Of a DNA stretch of 64,000 nucleotides, positions 52,464 to 60,233 are shown in pieces (position 1 is the first letter of the stretch; each line of letters starts with the position of its first letter). Source of the DNA: Mycobacterium sp. 155. GTDB lineage: Bacteria > Actinomycetota > Actinomycetes > Mycobacteriales > Mycobacteriaceae. A model generated the notes under the pieces. The model saw only the letters and a list, made by a program, of their open reading frames with translations. It was not told the DNA's origin and made no database searches. The stretch spans positions 1,488,001 through 1,552,000 of the forward strand of contig NZ_KB892705.1 of assembly GCF_000373905.1 (NCBI RefSeq), written 5' to 3'. The position numbers and the translations under genes were made by a program.

Positions 52464-53276
52464 CTATCGGGTCGCGTTCGCTCGAAGGGCGACGTTGTCG
52501 TCTTCGTAGGCGCCTATCACGTCCTTCACGTCACCGGCCATCACAATGGTGCCGCGATCGATCCACAGTGCAGTAGTGCACAACTGGGCCAGAAACTCGT
52601 GGGAATGGCTGGCGAACACGACGATGCCCGATCGCTCGACCATGGCCTTGAGGCGCGCCAGCGCCTTCGTGAGGAATGACGCGTCGACTGCGCCTACGCC
52701 TTCATCGAGCAGCAGGATCTGCGGATCGATGCTGGTGAGCACTCCCAGTGCGAGCCGAACGCGCATTCCGGTGGAATAGGTGCGCAACGGCATCGACAAA
52801 TACGGTCCCAGTTCGGTGAATTCGGCTATCTCGTCGACTTTGGCGCGCATTGACTTTCGCGTCTCACCGAGAAACAGGCCGCGGATGACGATGTTCTCAT
52901 AGCCGGACATCTCGGGGTCCAGGCCGACGCCGAGATCGAAAACTGGTGCAACACGCCCGTTCACCATGGCAACACCGACCGTCGGTTCATACACCCCAGA
53001 CAGGAGCCGCAGCAGTGTGGACTTGCCTGCACCATTGCGACCGACCAGTGCGACGCGGTCTCCGGCGGCAAGTGACAAGGTGATTCCCCGGAGCGCTTCG
53101 ATCATGACGACTCGCGACGACGTACGCCCGATGGCGCCACCCGCGGAGCCGATGAAGGCGGCCTTCAACGAACGGGTCTTGGCATCGAACACCGGAAACT
53201 CCACCGATGCGTCCCGCACATGCACGCTGACCGCTGATTGCGGCTCTGCCGCTGCGGGCCGACGAAGGGGCCTCAT
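52464..53276 (-). CDS. ABC-transporter ATPase, Wzt/TagH-like
   Basis: A 270-residue ATPase: LVGRNGAGKSTLLRLLSG (Walker A), NIVIRGLFLGETRKSM (the Q-loop region of the polysaccharide-export group), YSTGMRVRLALGVLTSIDPQ (signature) and ILLLDEGVGAVDASF (Walker B). This type normally energises an ABC-2 permease that exports O-antigen, teichoic acid or galactan; no permease gene is nearby, so it must work with a distant partner or has been repurposed. It overlaps the MutS-like gene by 4 bp. Confidence 0.82.
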   Translation of the reverse strand: MRPLRRPAAAEPQSAVSVHVRDASVEFPVFDAKTRSLKAAFIGSAGGAIGRTSSRVVMIEALRGITLSLAAGDRVALVGRNGAGKSTLLRLLSGVYEPTVGVAMVNGRVAPVFDLGVGLDPEMSGYENIVIRGLFLGETRKSMRAKVDEIAEFTELGPYLSMPLRTYSTGMRVRLALGVLTSIDPQILLLDEGVGAVDASFLTKALARLKAMVERSGIVVFASHSHEFLAQLCTTALWIDRGTIVMAGDVKDVIGAYEDDNVALRANATR

Positions 53277-54793
53277 CGCGAATTCTCTATGAGTCCGGCC
53301 GTGTTACCGAATACCCGCAGGAACGAGTCCACTCCGTAACTGGTCGGCTCGGGCTCGGCGACGATGAGTCGGAAGGTGCGCGCGCCGTCGTCGCAGCGTT
53401 CGGCGCGCAAGAACAGAGCGGTTGGATCGTCGCGGTCGTACAAGCTGTGCGCGAGGTCGTACAAATGGGTCACGAACACCACTTTGACGTTCGCGGCGGC
53501 GCACGCATCGATCACCCCGCGGGCGATTTGCGAGCCTTCCCGTTCGTTGGTCGAGGCGAACGATTCGTTACACAGCAGCAGTGACTGTGGTGTCATAGTG
53601 TCGGCGATCGTGCTCATCCGCGCCAGCTCCTCATCGAGTTTGCCGCTGGTCATCGTGTTGTCTTCCTCACGTTTGAAATGCGTGAACGTCGCACGCACGA
53701 CATTGGCTTCGAAGGATTCCGCGGTGACGAACATGCCGGCTTGCATCAGCATTTGCGCGTTCCCCACGCTACGGAGGAAGGTTGATTTACCGCCCTCGTT
53801 GGCGCCGGTGGCCATAATCAGTTTGCTTCCATGGCCGTTGATATCGTTTCCGACAACAGGCTTGCCGGTCGTCAGACACAAGCCGACGTCGCGCAACCCG
53901 AGTGCACGCAATCGGCAGGTGGCCAACGGTGTCGGGGTTGGAAAGCACGTGGGGATACCCGATTTCTCGAGCCTTTCCGACAAATTGACACATCCCCGAT
54001 AGAAGCCCAGTTCGATGCGCAACCGTTCGAAGAACCCTTTGACGTGGTCGGCCGACTGTGCGACCGTGTTCGCTGCATCGTTGATTGCCCTGCCGGCGAG
54101 ATCGTTGAGCGCCTCTCCCCCGGCCTGGTCACGGGGATCTATCTCAAATCCATAGGGACCGTGGTAGTTTCCGGTGACCTTGTCCCACCAGCTACGTCGC
54201 GGAGTGCGGTGCAAGACATGATCTACACCCTTGTTGCCGAGGGCGAGATGAGCGCTCAGCAGAACACCCCGCGGCAACAAGAGCTCGGCGAGCTCGCGGT
54301 CGAGAAGGTTCAGATACTCGTCGGACAACTCCTCGCTGATCATCGACACGAACTGCCCGAAACCATCCGATTTGAAGCCGTCGCAGTCGTTGTCACACAC
54401 AGCACGAAGCTGTCTGAGATTTTGGACAAGATATTCGAGTATCCGGACCGCGCTGCGCAGAATCGCTTCAGGATCCCGGAACAGCAGACCACCGAACAGG
54501 ACTTTGCGGTGCACCTGCACCGCGTCGGACGCGATGGCGTACATCCTGTCGACCACCTCACGATGTGCCACACAGTCGGCCAGGACGTTCTGCCGGTACT
54601 CGATGACGACGGGGTCGATCAGGCTCAGCGGAATGATCTTTGCAGCGACCTCGTAGAGGAAGTCGTCGCCACCGGCCATCGCGCGGTAGAGGGTTCGAAG
54701 CTCGAGGTCGTCTTCGACCAGGGCGATGATCGGTGGCGGCAGTGTCGGTTCCAGCTTGTTGTCGCGGTCGGGATCGAGAAGTCGAACCTTCAT
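53273..54793 (-). CDS. MutS-like ATPase (lever/ATPase domains only), copy 1
   Basis: A 506-residue protein with a helical N-terminus and a C-terminal MutS ATPase domain: KLIMATGANEGGKSTFLRSV (Walker A; GANEGGKST instead of GPNMGGKST), QAGMFVTAESFEANVVRATF, then LLLCNESFASTNEREGSQIA (Walker B). It lacks the mismatch-binding domain I (no F-x-E), so it is not a canonical mismatch sensor. Actinobacteria largely lack MutS-L repair. It overlaps its partner by 4 bp. Confidence 0.83.
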   Translation of the reverse strand: MKVRLLDPDRDNKLEPTLPPPIIALVEDDLELRTLYRAMAGGDDFLYEVAAKIIPLSLIDPVVIEYRQNVLADCVAHREVVDRMYAIASDAVQVHRKVLFGGLLFRDPEAILRSAVRILEYLVQNLRQLRAVCDNDCDGFKSDGFGQFVSMISEELSDEYLNLLDRELAELLLPRGVLLSAHLALGNKGVDHVLHRTPRRSWWDKVTGNYHGPYGFEIDPRDQAGGEALNDLAGRAINDAANTVAQSADHVKGFFERLRIELGFYRGCVNLSERLEKSGIPTCFPTPTPLATCRLRALGLRDVGLCLTTGKPVVGNDINGHGSKLIMATGANEGGKSTFLRSVGNAQMLMQAGMFVTAESFEANVVRATFTHFKREEDNTMTSGKLDEELARMSTIADTMTPQSLLLCNESFASTNEREGSQIARGVIDACAAANVKVVFVTHLYDLAHSLYDRDDPTALFLRAERCDDGARTFRLIVAEPEPTSYGVDSFLRVFGNTAGLIENSR

Positions 54794-56331
54794 CGCGTGA
54801 TCCTCCTTTCCAGCACGTCACGGGACAGCCCGTACTTGTCGGCTAACGCCGCGGCATAGGCCAGGCCGTCGGCGGAGCGTCGGGTGAAGTGGAAAGTCCG
54901 CTGGGTCGGGTCGTCGGCAGCAACGTCACCAACCATGCTCACGCACGCCGCATCGAGGCTGGCGAGTTCGTCGATGAACGTCACATAGACTGCGACGCAC
55001 CCCAGCTCGATGATCCTGCTCAGAACGGCGGTGCCGATACATGAGGCATCGTTGACGGTGGTGGACGAGAAACTCTCGTTCATCACTATCACACTGCGTG
55101 CAGTGGCCTGCGACAAAATATCGTGGATTCGTACGAGTTCGTTGTCGAGCTTCCCCCGCAACGTCGAAAGGCGTTCTTGCCGTTCAAAATGCGTGAAGAC
55201 GGCGTCGGGAAGCATCAGCGTGGCTCGGGTAGCCGGGACGGGGCAGCCCAACGCTGCCAGGTGGAAGACCTGGCCAACTGTGCGGGCAAAGGTGGTCTTT
55301 CCGCCTTGATTGGGGCCCGTCACCACGAGCACACGCTCACCCTCACCGAGCCGGAAGTCGTTACCGACCACTGGGTCACCGGAGATCCTTTGCTTGTCGG
55401 CCAAGGCCACGTCGAAGGCGTCCTCGACATAGATGCTGCCGGAGCCTGCGGTGACCACCGGATAGCTGAACCGGAGGTGTTGTGCGGCGAAGCGCCTGAC
55501 GTAGTCCAGGTAGGTCAAGTAGAACTTGACCTCGCGGTCGAACCGGGCGATCGTTGCGTCGATGAAATCGCTGTTGTCTGAGCAGAAGTCTCGGAGCTCG
55601 GCGAACTCGTCGGGATACAGCTTGGCGACACAGTCCAGGATCTGCTCTTCGACATGATTCATGTCGGGGAAATCCTTTCGCTGCACGTGATAATCGCGGC
55701 CGGTTTCGGTGCGGAACCGTTCGAACACCGCGGCGACGTCGGCGCTGTAGTCGCTTTGATGGTCGTATGTGTCGACATCGACCCGGGGACCTTCGATATG
55801 CACCGTGTAACGGACGTTGGTGAGCTGGGTACGAACGGTGCGGGTGTGGTCCACCAGAGAGCGAAATGTGGAGTCATCGACGTAGGTGGCGATGTAGTCA
55901 CAGATTTGGCGCAGGCCGTCCGAACGAATCTCCATGTCTGCCATGGCATCACTGAGCGTCAGCAGGCCCATGCAATACGCTTCGGCAGCGTGAACCAACC
56001 AGCCTTGTTTCTGGAGGGGGTGCCAGACCTTGGCGGCAAAGGCCAGATGGTTGTGCACGGTGTCCATCGTTCTTACGAAAGTGTCTATAGCGCTGCGGTT
56101 TTGGTCAAGTTCCAGATCGCGGAACACATCTTGGCGATAGTGCACGTCTGCCACATCGCGCAGCGTGGCGTAGAAGTACGGCTCGAGGCGATCGTCGGGG
56201 TAGTTGCGCACGATCGTCCCGACAATGAGGTCCAAATGCAGATCGCCGCTACCGTCGGGCGCGGTGAGCTTGTCGAGGTCACGCATTGTGCCCCGGCGGA
56301 ACAAAATGCTGGGAACGCGGGCCATACCCAC
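54790..56331 (-). CDS. MutS-like ATPase (lever/ATPase domains only), copy 2
   Basis: A 513-residue paralogue of copy 1: ERVLVVTGPNQGGKTTFART (Walker A), ALGCPVPATRATLMLPDAVF, RSVIVMNESFSSTTVNDASC (Walker B). Again there is no mismatch-recognition domain. Two different MutS-like chains in one operon suggest a heterodimer, as for MutSalpha-like pairs. Start GTG 56331 or ATG 56325; both are near the GGTAGAAGG that the switch hairpin can bury. Confidence 0.83.
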   Translation of the reverse strand: MGMARVPSILFRRGTMRDLDKLTAPDGSGDLHLDLIVGTIVRNYPDDRLEPYFYATLRDVADVHYRQDVFRDLELDQNRSAIDTFVRTMDTVHNHLAFAAKVWHPLQKQGWLVHAAEAYCMGLLTLSDAMADMEIRSDGLRQICDYIATYVDDSTFRSLVDHTRTVRTQLTNVRYTVHIEGPRVDVDTYDHQSDYSADVAAVFERFRTETGRDYHVQRKDFPDMNHVEEQILDCVAKLYPDEFAELRDFCSDNSDFIDATIARFDREVKFYLTYLDYVRRFAAQHLRFSYPVVTAGSGSIYVEDAFDVALADKQRISGDPVVGNDFRLGEGERVLVVTGPNQGGKTTFARTVGQVFHLAALGCPVPATRATLMLPDAVFTHFERQERLSTLRGKLDNELVRIHDILSQATARSVIVMNESFSSTTVNDASCIGTAVLSRIIELGCVAVYVTFIDELASLDAACVSMVGDVAADDPTQRTFHFTRRSADGLAYAAALADKYGLSRDVLERRITR

Positions 56332-56339
56332 TCACCTAC

Positions 56340-56371
56340 CTTCTACCGTGCGTTCATCCACTCGGTAGAAG
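56340..56371 (-). promoter_or_regulatory. Sequestering hairpin of the MutS-operon switch
   Basis: Minus strand CTTCTACCG pairs with CGGTAGAAG, a perfect 9-bp stem with a 14-base loop. The left arm is the pseudoknot strand of the fluoride aptamer; the right arm ends in the AGAAGG ribosome site of the first MutS-like gene. Mutually exclusive with the bound aptamer, so an ON switch is expected. Confidence 0.7.
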
Positions 56372-56411
56372 CCATCAGCCGGTGCGGCATTCGAAGGCGA
56401 GCTTCATCGCC
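56364..56411 (-). promoter_or_regulatory. Fluoride riboswitch upstream of the MutS-like operon
   Basis: Minus strand: GGCGATGAAGCTCGCC, a short TTCGAATGCCGCACC middle, and GGCTGATGGCTTCTACC. GAAGC pairs perfectly with GCUUC, and the difference from the 56565 copy (GGAGC/GCUCC) is a compensatory base-pair change. Confidence 0.82.
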
Positions 56412-56454
56412 TAGTCGCATGGTAGCGCGTGTCGGGTCACCGATGCCAACAACT

Positions 56455-56489
56455 GGCTATTTGCCGCCACGTCGTGGCGGCAAATAGCC
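56455..56489. repeat. 35-bp perfect palindrome between divergent riboswitches
   Basis: GGCTATTTGCCGCCACG and CGTGGCGGCAAATAGCC are exact reverse complements around a single central T. It lies in the 153-bp gap between the minus-strand switch (56364-56411) and the plus-strand switch (56565-56612), where both promoters must be. Possible operator, or hairpin that insulates the two units. Confidence 0.75.
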
Positions 56490-56564
56490 GAGGAGCAACA
56501 GCGCTGGTGCGGCAGACTGCTAACGGCTCGCCAGCAGGCCGGGAGCTGGGGCAAAATGGGCGAA

Positions 56565-56612
56565 GGCGATGGAGCTCGCCGAAGCCGCGCAGGATGCTGA
56601 TGGCTCCTACCC
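56565..56612 (+). promoter_or_regulatory. Fluoride riboswitch upstream of the 56640 gene
   Basis: GGCGATGGAGCTCGCC, linker GAAGCCGC, 3' GCTGATGGCTCCTACC. GGAGC pairs perfectly with GCUCC; 48 nt in all. The released 3' strand (TCCT...CCAG) can pair with CTGG...AGGG, which covers the ribosome site of the GTG at 56640. Confidence 0.85.
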
Positions 56613-56639
56613 AGTTCGATCTGGTGAGGGAAGGCTGTC

Positions 56640-56954
56640 GTGAGTTCACCTTTCAATCCCATTGGGAACCCCGCACAACGGGACATTGCGTTCTGGCTGC
56701 CGCCGGGCGGCATGGACAACGGCGTATGGGCATCGGCGTGGGCCGAGCTGGCCGATCTCGACGAAGCTGACATTGCGCCCGTGCTCGCGGAATTGGCCGA
56801 CGCCGACGTCGCCGGTTACGTGGCAACACCGGGGGGTACTCGGTCGCGGTATCGGCATCCCGTTGTTCACCGGCTGTGGGTGGACTCGTTGCGCTACCAC
56901 CGCGCCGAGGATGTGTTGATGGCGTACTTACACAACCGATCTCGGCACCACTGA
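56640..56954 (+). CDS. Hypothetical protein under fluoride riboswitch
   Basis: A 104-residue protein not recognised: NPIGNPAQRDIAFWLPPGGM, then an acidic helical part (ADLDEADIAPVLAELADADV) that resembles a small winged-helix or recognition module, then GTRSRYRHPVVHRLWVDSLR. GTG 56640 has GAGGGAAGG upstream. A single-gene unit ending 44 bp before the convergent UspA gene. Confidence 0.65.
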   Translation: MSSPFNPIGNPAQRDIAFWLPPGGMDNGVWASAWAELADLDEADIAPVLAELADADVAGYVATPGGTRSRYRHPVVHRLWVDSLRYHRAEDVLMAYLHNRSRHH

Positions 56955-56997
56955 CGGGCCGCCGTCGACACCGTCGAGGATCCGACACAGGCTCACC

Positions 56998-57441
56998 TCA
57001 CCATGGACCCCGTTCTCGTCGTTCGCTGTTGGGAACGACGAGAACCGGCAGAGGGCTGCGCCGGATCAACGTGCGCGCCACAGCCCCGGTGACTATATGG
57101 CCGAGTGCCGCACCGATGCCGTCCTCGGGACGCCCGACCACGATTATCGATGCGTCGTACTGCGAGGCCGCCTCCAACAGCGCATGCGCGGGATCACCGT
57201 CGTCGCGCCGATGAAACGTCCATTGCACATCGAGACCCTCCAGCGCGCCCGCGACACGAACCTGATCGCTGGTGACGGCCGTCGTGGGTTCGCCACTGCC
57301 GTGCGTGGCCAGAGTGCCGTCGGAGACGCTGGTGACGTGCACGACGTGGACTTGGGTACCCAAGGCGGCGGCCAAGTCCCCGGCACGCTGAAGCGCCACC
57401 ATGCTGGCTGGATGATGATCGAATCCGACAATCACACTCAT
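56998..57441 (-). CDS. Universal stress protein (UspA family)
   Basis: A 147-residue Usp: MSVIVGFDHHPASMVALQRA, ASIIVVGRPEDGIGAALGHI with VTGAVARTLIRRSPLPVLVV. The ATP-binding loop G-2x-G-9x-G(T/S) is present in modified form (GRPEDGIGAALGHIVTGAV). ATG 57441 has GGGGAGG upstream. Usp genes are among the families known behind fluoride switches, and one lies at 57462. Confidence 0.88.
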   Translation of the reverse strand: MSVIVGFDHHPASMVALQRAGDLAAALGTQVHVVHVTSVSDGTLATHGSGEPTTAVTSDQVRVAGALEGLDVQWTFHRRDDGDPAHALLEAASQYDASIIVVGRPEDGIGAALGHIVTGAVARTLIRRSPLPVLVVPNSERRERGPW

Positions 57442-57461
57442 GCGGCCTCCCCACGGTGTCC

Positions 57462-57529
57462 GTAGGAACCATCAGCCGTGACGGCAGTTCGGATGGGACA
57501 CATACCCATCCCGGCGGGGATCCATCGCC
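57462..57529 (-). promoter_or_regulatory. Fluoride riboswitch upstream of uspA-like gene
   Basis: Minus strand: GGCGATGGATCCCCGCC, an extended hairpin GGATGGG-TATGTGT-CCCATCC, CGAACTGCC, and 3' GGCTGATGGTTCCTACG. GGAUCC/GGUUCC pair with one mismatch. It ends 20 bases before the start codon. Confidence 0.7.
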
Positions 57530-57607
57530 CTCGCCCCTAAGAATATGCGATGAAGGCGCCTGCGTCATTGCTCGTTGGTCGTGGCGCGGATAGCCTGTAA
57601 TCCTCAC

Positions 57608-57668
57608 TGCGGTGGGGCTCGCATCTGCGGTCGCAGTACTGTGTCGTCGATCGCCAACGGTCCCTGGG
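57608..57668 (+). promoter_or_regulatory. Variant fluoride riboswitch upstream of the metallophosphoesterase
   Basis: 5' TGCGGTGGGGCTCGCA, middle, then 3' GCCAACGGTCCCTGG. GGGGC pairs with GUCCC. The closing pair of the first stem is U-A instead of G-C, a compensatory change relative to the enolase copy. Same G and CCAAC signature as at 38095 and 40074. Confidence 0.6.
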
Positions 57669-57734
57669 AACTGAATCACGGCCGCCACCATGGCGTCTTG
57701 CAGATGGACCGGCCCACGCACCCAGGAGCCCCCC

Positions 57735-58595
57735 ATGGTCACTACGTCCCACCCGCGGCGATCGTCAGAGCGCTCGACTCGCCCGGAGTTTTTCGCCACC
57801 CCGGCGCGCATCGCCATCGCCGGGGACTGGCACGCCGACACCGAGTACGGGGTCGCGGCCATCCGCCACGCGGCCCGGCGCAATGTCTCGGTTCTTGTAC
57901 ATCTCGGTGACTTCGGATTCAACTTCACCGACGAATACCTTGACGCGCTCGATCGCGCGTTACGCCGCCACGACATGGTGCTCGGTTTCGTCGACGGCAA
58001 TCACGAGAACTTCGACCGACTGCTCGCCTGGCCGGTGTCACCGGACGGCCTCCGTTACCTGCGTGAGCGAGTCATTCACCTGCCGCGCGGATTGCGCTGG
58101 CAATGGGGGAATACTCGGTGCCTTGCGGTCGGCGGTGCCTACTCGATCGACAAGTTTCTGAGGACCCCGGGCAAGACGTGGTGGCCGCAAGAGATGATCA
58201 CCCCGGAACAAGCCCGCGACATCGCCGCCGCCGGGCGGGCAGACGTGATGTTCTGCCACGACTGCCCAGCCGGCATCGTGGTGCCCGGTGCGGCCGCCGA
58301 CCGGTACGGATGCCCGCCAGAGGAACTAGCCACCTCAGAGATGCACCGCGCCCTCCTACGCTCCATTGTTGACGCAGTGCGACCAGCCCGGTTGTGGCAC
58401 GGTCATTTTCATCACCGCTACCGTGCCCTGCTCACTGGACCTGACTATCGGACCGTCATCGACGGCTTGGGGAAAAACGGCAACCCGATAGACAACAACA
58501 TGGTCGCGGTCAACCTCGATGAACTCGGGCACCATCGGTTCAGCTTTACCGGAGACGAAAGCGCATCACCGTCAACTGCAGACCGCGCCAGTTGA
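57735..58595 (+). CDS. Calcineurin-like metallophosphoesterase
   Basis: A 286-residue enzyme. Metal ligands: IAIAGDWHADTEYG (DxH), VHLGDFGFNF (GD), VDGNHENFDRL (GNHE), DVMFCHDCPAGI and LWHGHFHHRYRALL (GHxH). It hydrolyses a phosphoester, unidentified, using two metals; such enzymes are sensitive to fluoride, which mimics the attacking hydroxide. ATG 57735 has AGGAG 7 bases upstream. Confidence 0.87.
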   Translation: MVTTSHPRRSSERSTRPEFFATPARIAIAGDWHADTEYGVAAIRHAARRNVSVLVHLGDFGFNFTDEYLDALDRALRRHDMVLGFVDGNHENFDRLLAWPVSPDGLRYLRERVIHLPRGLRWQWGNTRCLAVGGAYSIDKFLRTPGKTWWPQEMITPEQARDIAAAGRADVMFCHDCPAGIVVPGAAADRYGCPPEELATSEMHRALLRSIVDAVRPARLWHGHFHHRYRALLTGPDYRTVIDGLGKNGNPIDNNMVAVNLDELGHHRFSFTGDESASPSTADRAS

Positions 58596-58646
58596 CACCG
58601 ACCCGCGAGTACCCTTTGTGGCCAGGCGGGCCAGCGACCCGCGCCA

Positions 58647-60089
58647 TCAGCAATCGTAGTAGAGGGCGAATTCGTAGGGGTGGGGTCGGATTTGGATGGG
58701 GAGGATTTCGTTTTCGCGTTTGTAGGTGATCCAGGTTTCGATGAGGTCTTCGGTGAAGACGCCGCCTTCGGTGAGGTAGTCGTGGTCTTCTTCGAGGCGG
58801 TCGATGACGGTGGCCAGGGAGGTGGGGGCTTGGGGGATGTTGGCGGCTTCGTCGGGGGGCAGTTCGTAGAGGTCTTTGTCGACGGGGGTCAGCGGTTCGA
58901 TTTTCTTTTTGATGCCGTCGATGCCGGCCATGAGCATGGCGGCGAAGGCGAGGTAGGGGTTGCCGGAGCTGTCGGGGCAGCGGAATTCGAGGCGTTTGGC
59001 TTTGGGGTTGTTGCCGGTGATGGGGATGCGCACGCAGGCGGAGCGGTTGCGTTGGCTGTAGACCAGGTTGATGGGGGCTTCGTAGCCGGGGACGAGGCGT
59101 TTGTAGGAGTTGACGGTGGGGTTGGTGAAGGCCAGTAGGGATGGGGCGTGGTGCAGGATGCCGCCGATGTAGTGCCGGGCGAGGTCGGAGAGGCCGGCGT
59201 AGCCGGATTCGTCGTGGAAGAGGGGTTGGCCGTTTTTCCACAGGGATTGGTGGGCGTGCATGCCCGAGCCGTTGTCGCCGAAGAGGGGTTTGGGCATGAA
59301 GGTGACGGTTTTGCCGTGGGTCCAGGCGGTGTTTTTGATGATGTATTTGAAGAGTTGGACGTCGTCGGCGGCGTGTAGCAGGGTGTTGAACTTGTAGTTG
59401 ATCTCGGCCTGCCCACCCGTCCCCACTTCGTGGTGGCCGCGTTCGAGGGTGAAGCCGGCGTTGATCAGGTTGGTGGCCATTTCGTCGCGCAGGTCGACGT
59501 AGCGGTCGTAGGGGGCGACGGGGAAGTAGCCGCCTTTGGGGCGGACTTTGTAGCCGCGGTTGGCGGTGCCGTCGGCTTCGAAGGGTTCGCCGGTGTTCCA
59601 CCAGCCGGATTCGGAGTCGACTTCGTAGAAGGTGCCGTTCATGGTGGAGTCGAAGGCTACGGAGTCGAAGATGTAGAACTCGGCTTCGGCGCCGAAGAAG
59701 GCGGTGTCGGCGATGCCGGTGCTAGCCAGGTAGTTTTCGGCTTTGCGGGCGACGTTGCGGGGGTCGCGGGAGTAGGCCTCGCGGGTGAAGGGGTCGTGGA
59801 CGAAGAAGCTCAGGTTGAGCGTCTTGGCGGCCCGGAACGGGTCGATGCGGGCGGTGTCGGGGTCGGGTAGCAGCATCATGTCGGATTCGTGGATCGACTG
59901 GAAACCGCGCACCGAGGACCCATCGAAAGCGAGCCCGTCTTCAAACACGCTCTCATCGAACGCCGACGCCGGAATCGAAAAATGCTGCATCATCCCGAGA
60001 ACATCGCAAAACCGCACGTCCACGTACTCGATGGCTTCTGTGGATACGTAGTCCACCAGAGCCGTCGGATCGATCGGCGGAGTACTCAT
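58647..60089 (-). CDS. glnA: Glutamine synthetase, type I, fluoride-island copy
   Basis: A 480-residue [78 protein letters not shown] (metal/ammonium site), [17 protein letters not shown], and the adenylylation site Tyr in [11 protein letters not shown]. All active-site parts are present. The coding strand is extremely C-rich and G-poor at third positions, unlike neighbouring genes. A fluoride switch and a 42-codon ORF lie upstream, so this is likely a second, inducible glnA. Confidence 0.9.
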   Translation of the reverse strand: MSTPPIDPTALVDYVSTEAIEYVDVRFCDVLGMMQHFSIPASAFDESVFEDGLAFDGSSVRGFQSIHESDMMLLPDPDTARIDPFRAAKTLNLSFFVHDPFTREAYSRDPRNVARKAENYLASTGIADTAFFGAEAEFYIFDSVAFDSTMNGTFYEVDSESGWWNTGEPFEADGTANRGYKVRPKGGYFPVAPYDRYVDLRDEMATNLINAGFTLERGHHEVGTGGQAEINYKFNTLLHAADDVQLFKYIIKNTAWTHGKTVTFMPKPLFGDNGSGMHAHQSLWKNGQPLFHDESGYAGLSDLARHYIGGILHHAPSLLAFTNPTVNSYKRLVPGYEAPINLVYSQRNRSACVRIPITGNNPKAKRLEFRCPDSSGNPYLAFAAMLMAGIDGIKKKIEPLTPVDKDLYELPPDEAANIPQAPTSLATVIDRLEEDHDYLTEGGVFTEDLIETWITYKRENEILPIQIRPHPYEFALYYDC

Positions 60090-60214
60090 CGCACTCCCCC
60101 GTTGCTTTCAGGCCGAGTCGAGGCAAGCGCCCACCCCCGTACCAGGCAGCGTCTAAGCCTCAGTGCGGGACCGCGCGCGTCCCCAGCGACTTTGTGAATA
60201 CGACCAACAGGCAT
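60086..60214 (-). CDS. 42-residue ORF overlapping the glnA start
   Basis: ATG 60214 sits behind a strong GGAGGAATC site; the frame ([20 protein letters not shown] ... ESNGGVR) ends at a TGA that overlaps the glnA ATG (ATGA). Ending exactly at the start codon suggests translational coupling. It may be a leader or a small basic protein; no family seen. Confidence 0.45.
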   Translation of the reverse strand: MPVGRIHKVAGDARGPALRLRRCLVRGWALASTRPESNGGVR

Positions 60215-60233
60215 GATTCCTCCACAATCGTGC

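Noticed and set aside
53273..56331. Canonical MutS mismatch-repair genes
   Set aside because: Both proteins lack domain I and its F-x-E motif and have altered Walker A loops, so only MutS-like ATPase can be supported.
58680..59870. Long plus-strand frames rich in Gly and Val opposite glnA
   Set aside because: They are complements of the C-rich glnA codons; the minus strand encodes a complete glutamine synthetase, and the plus frames have no ribosome site or homology.
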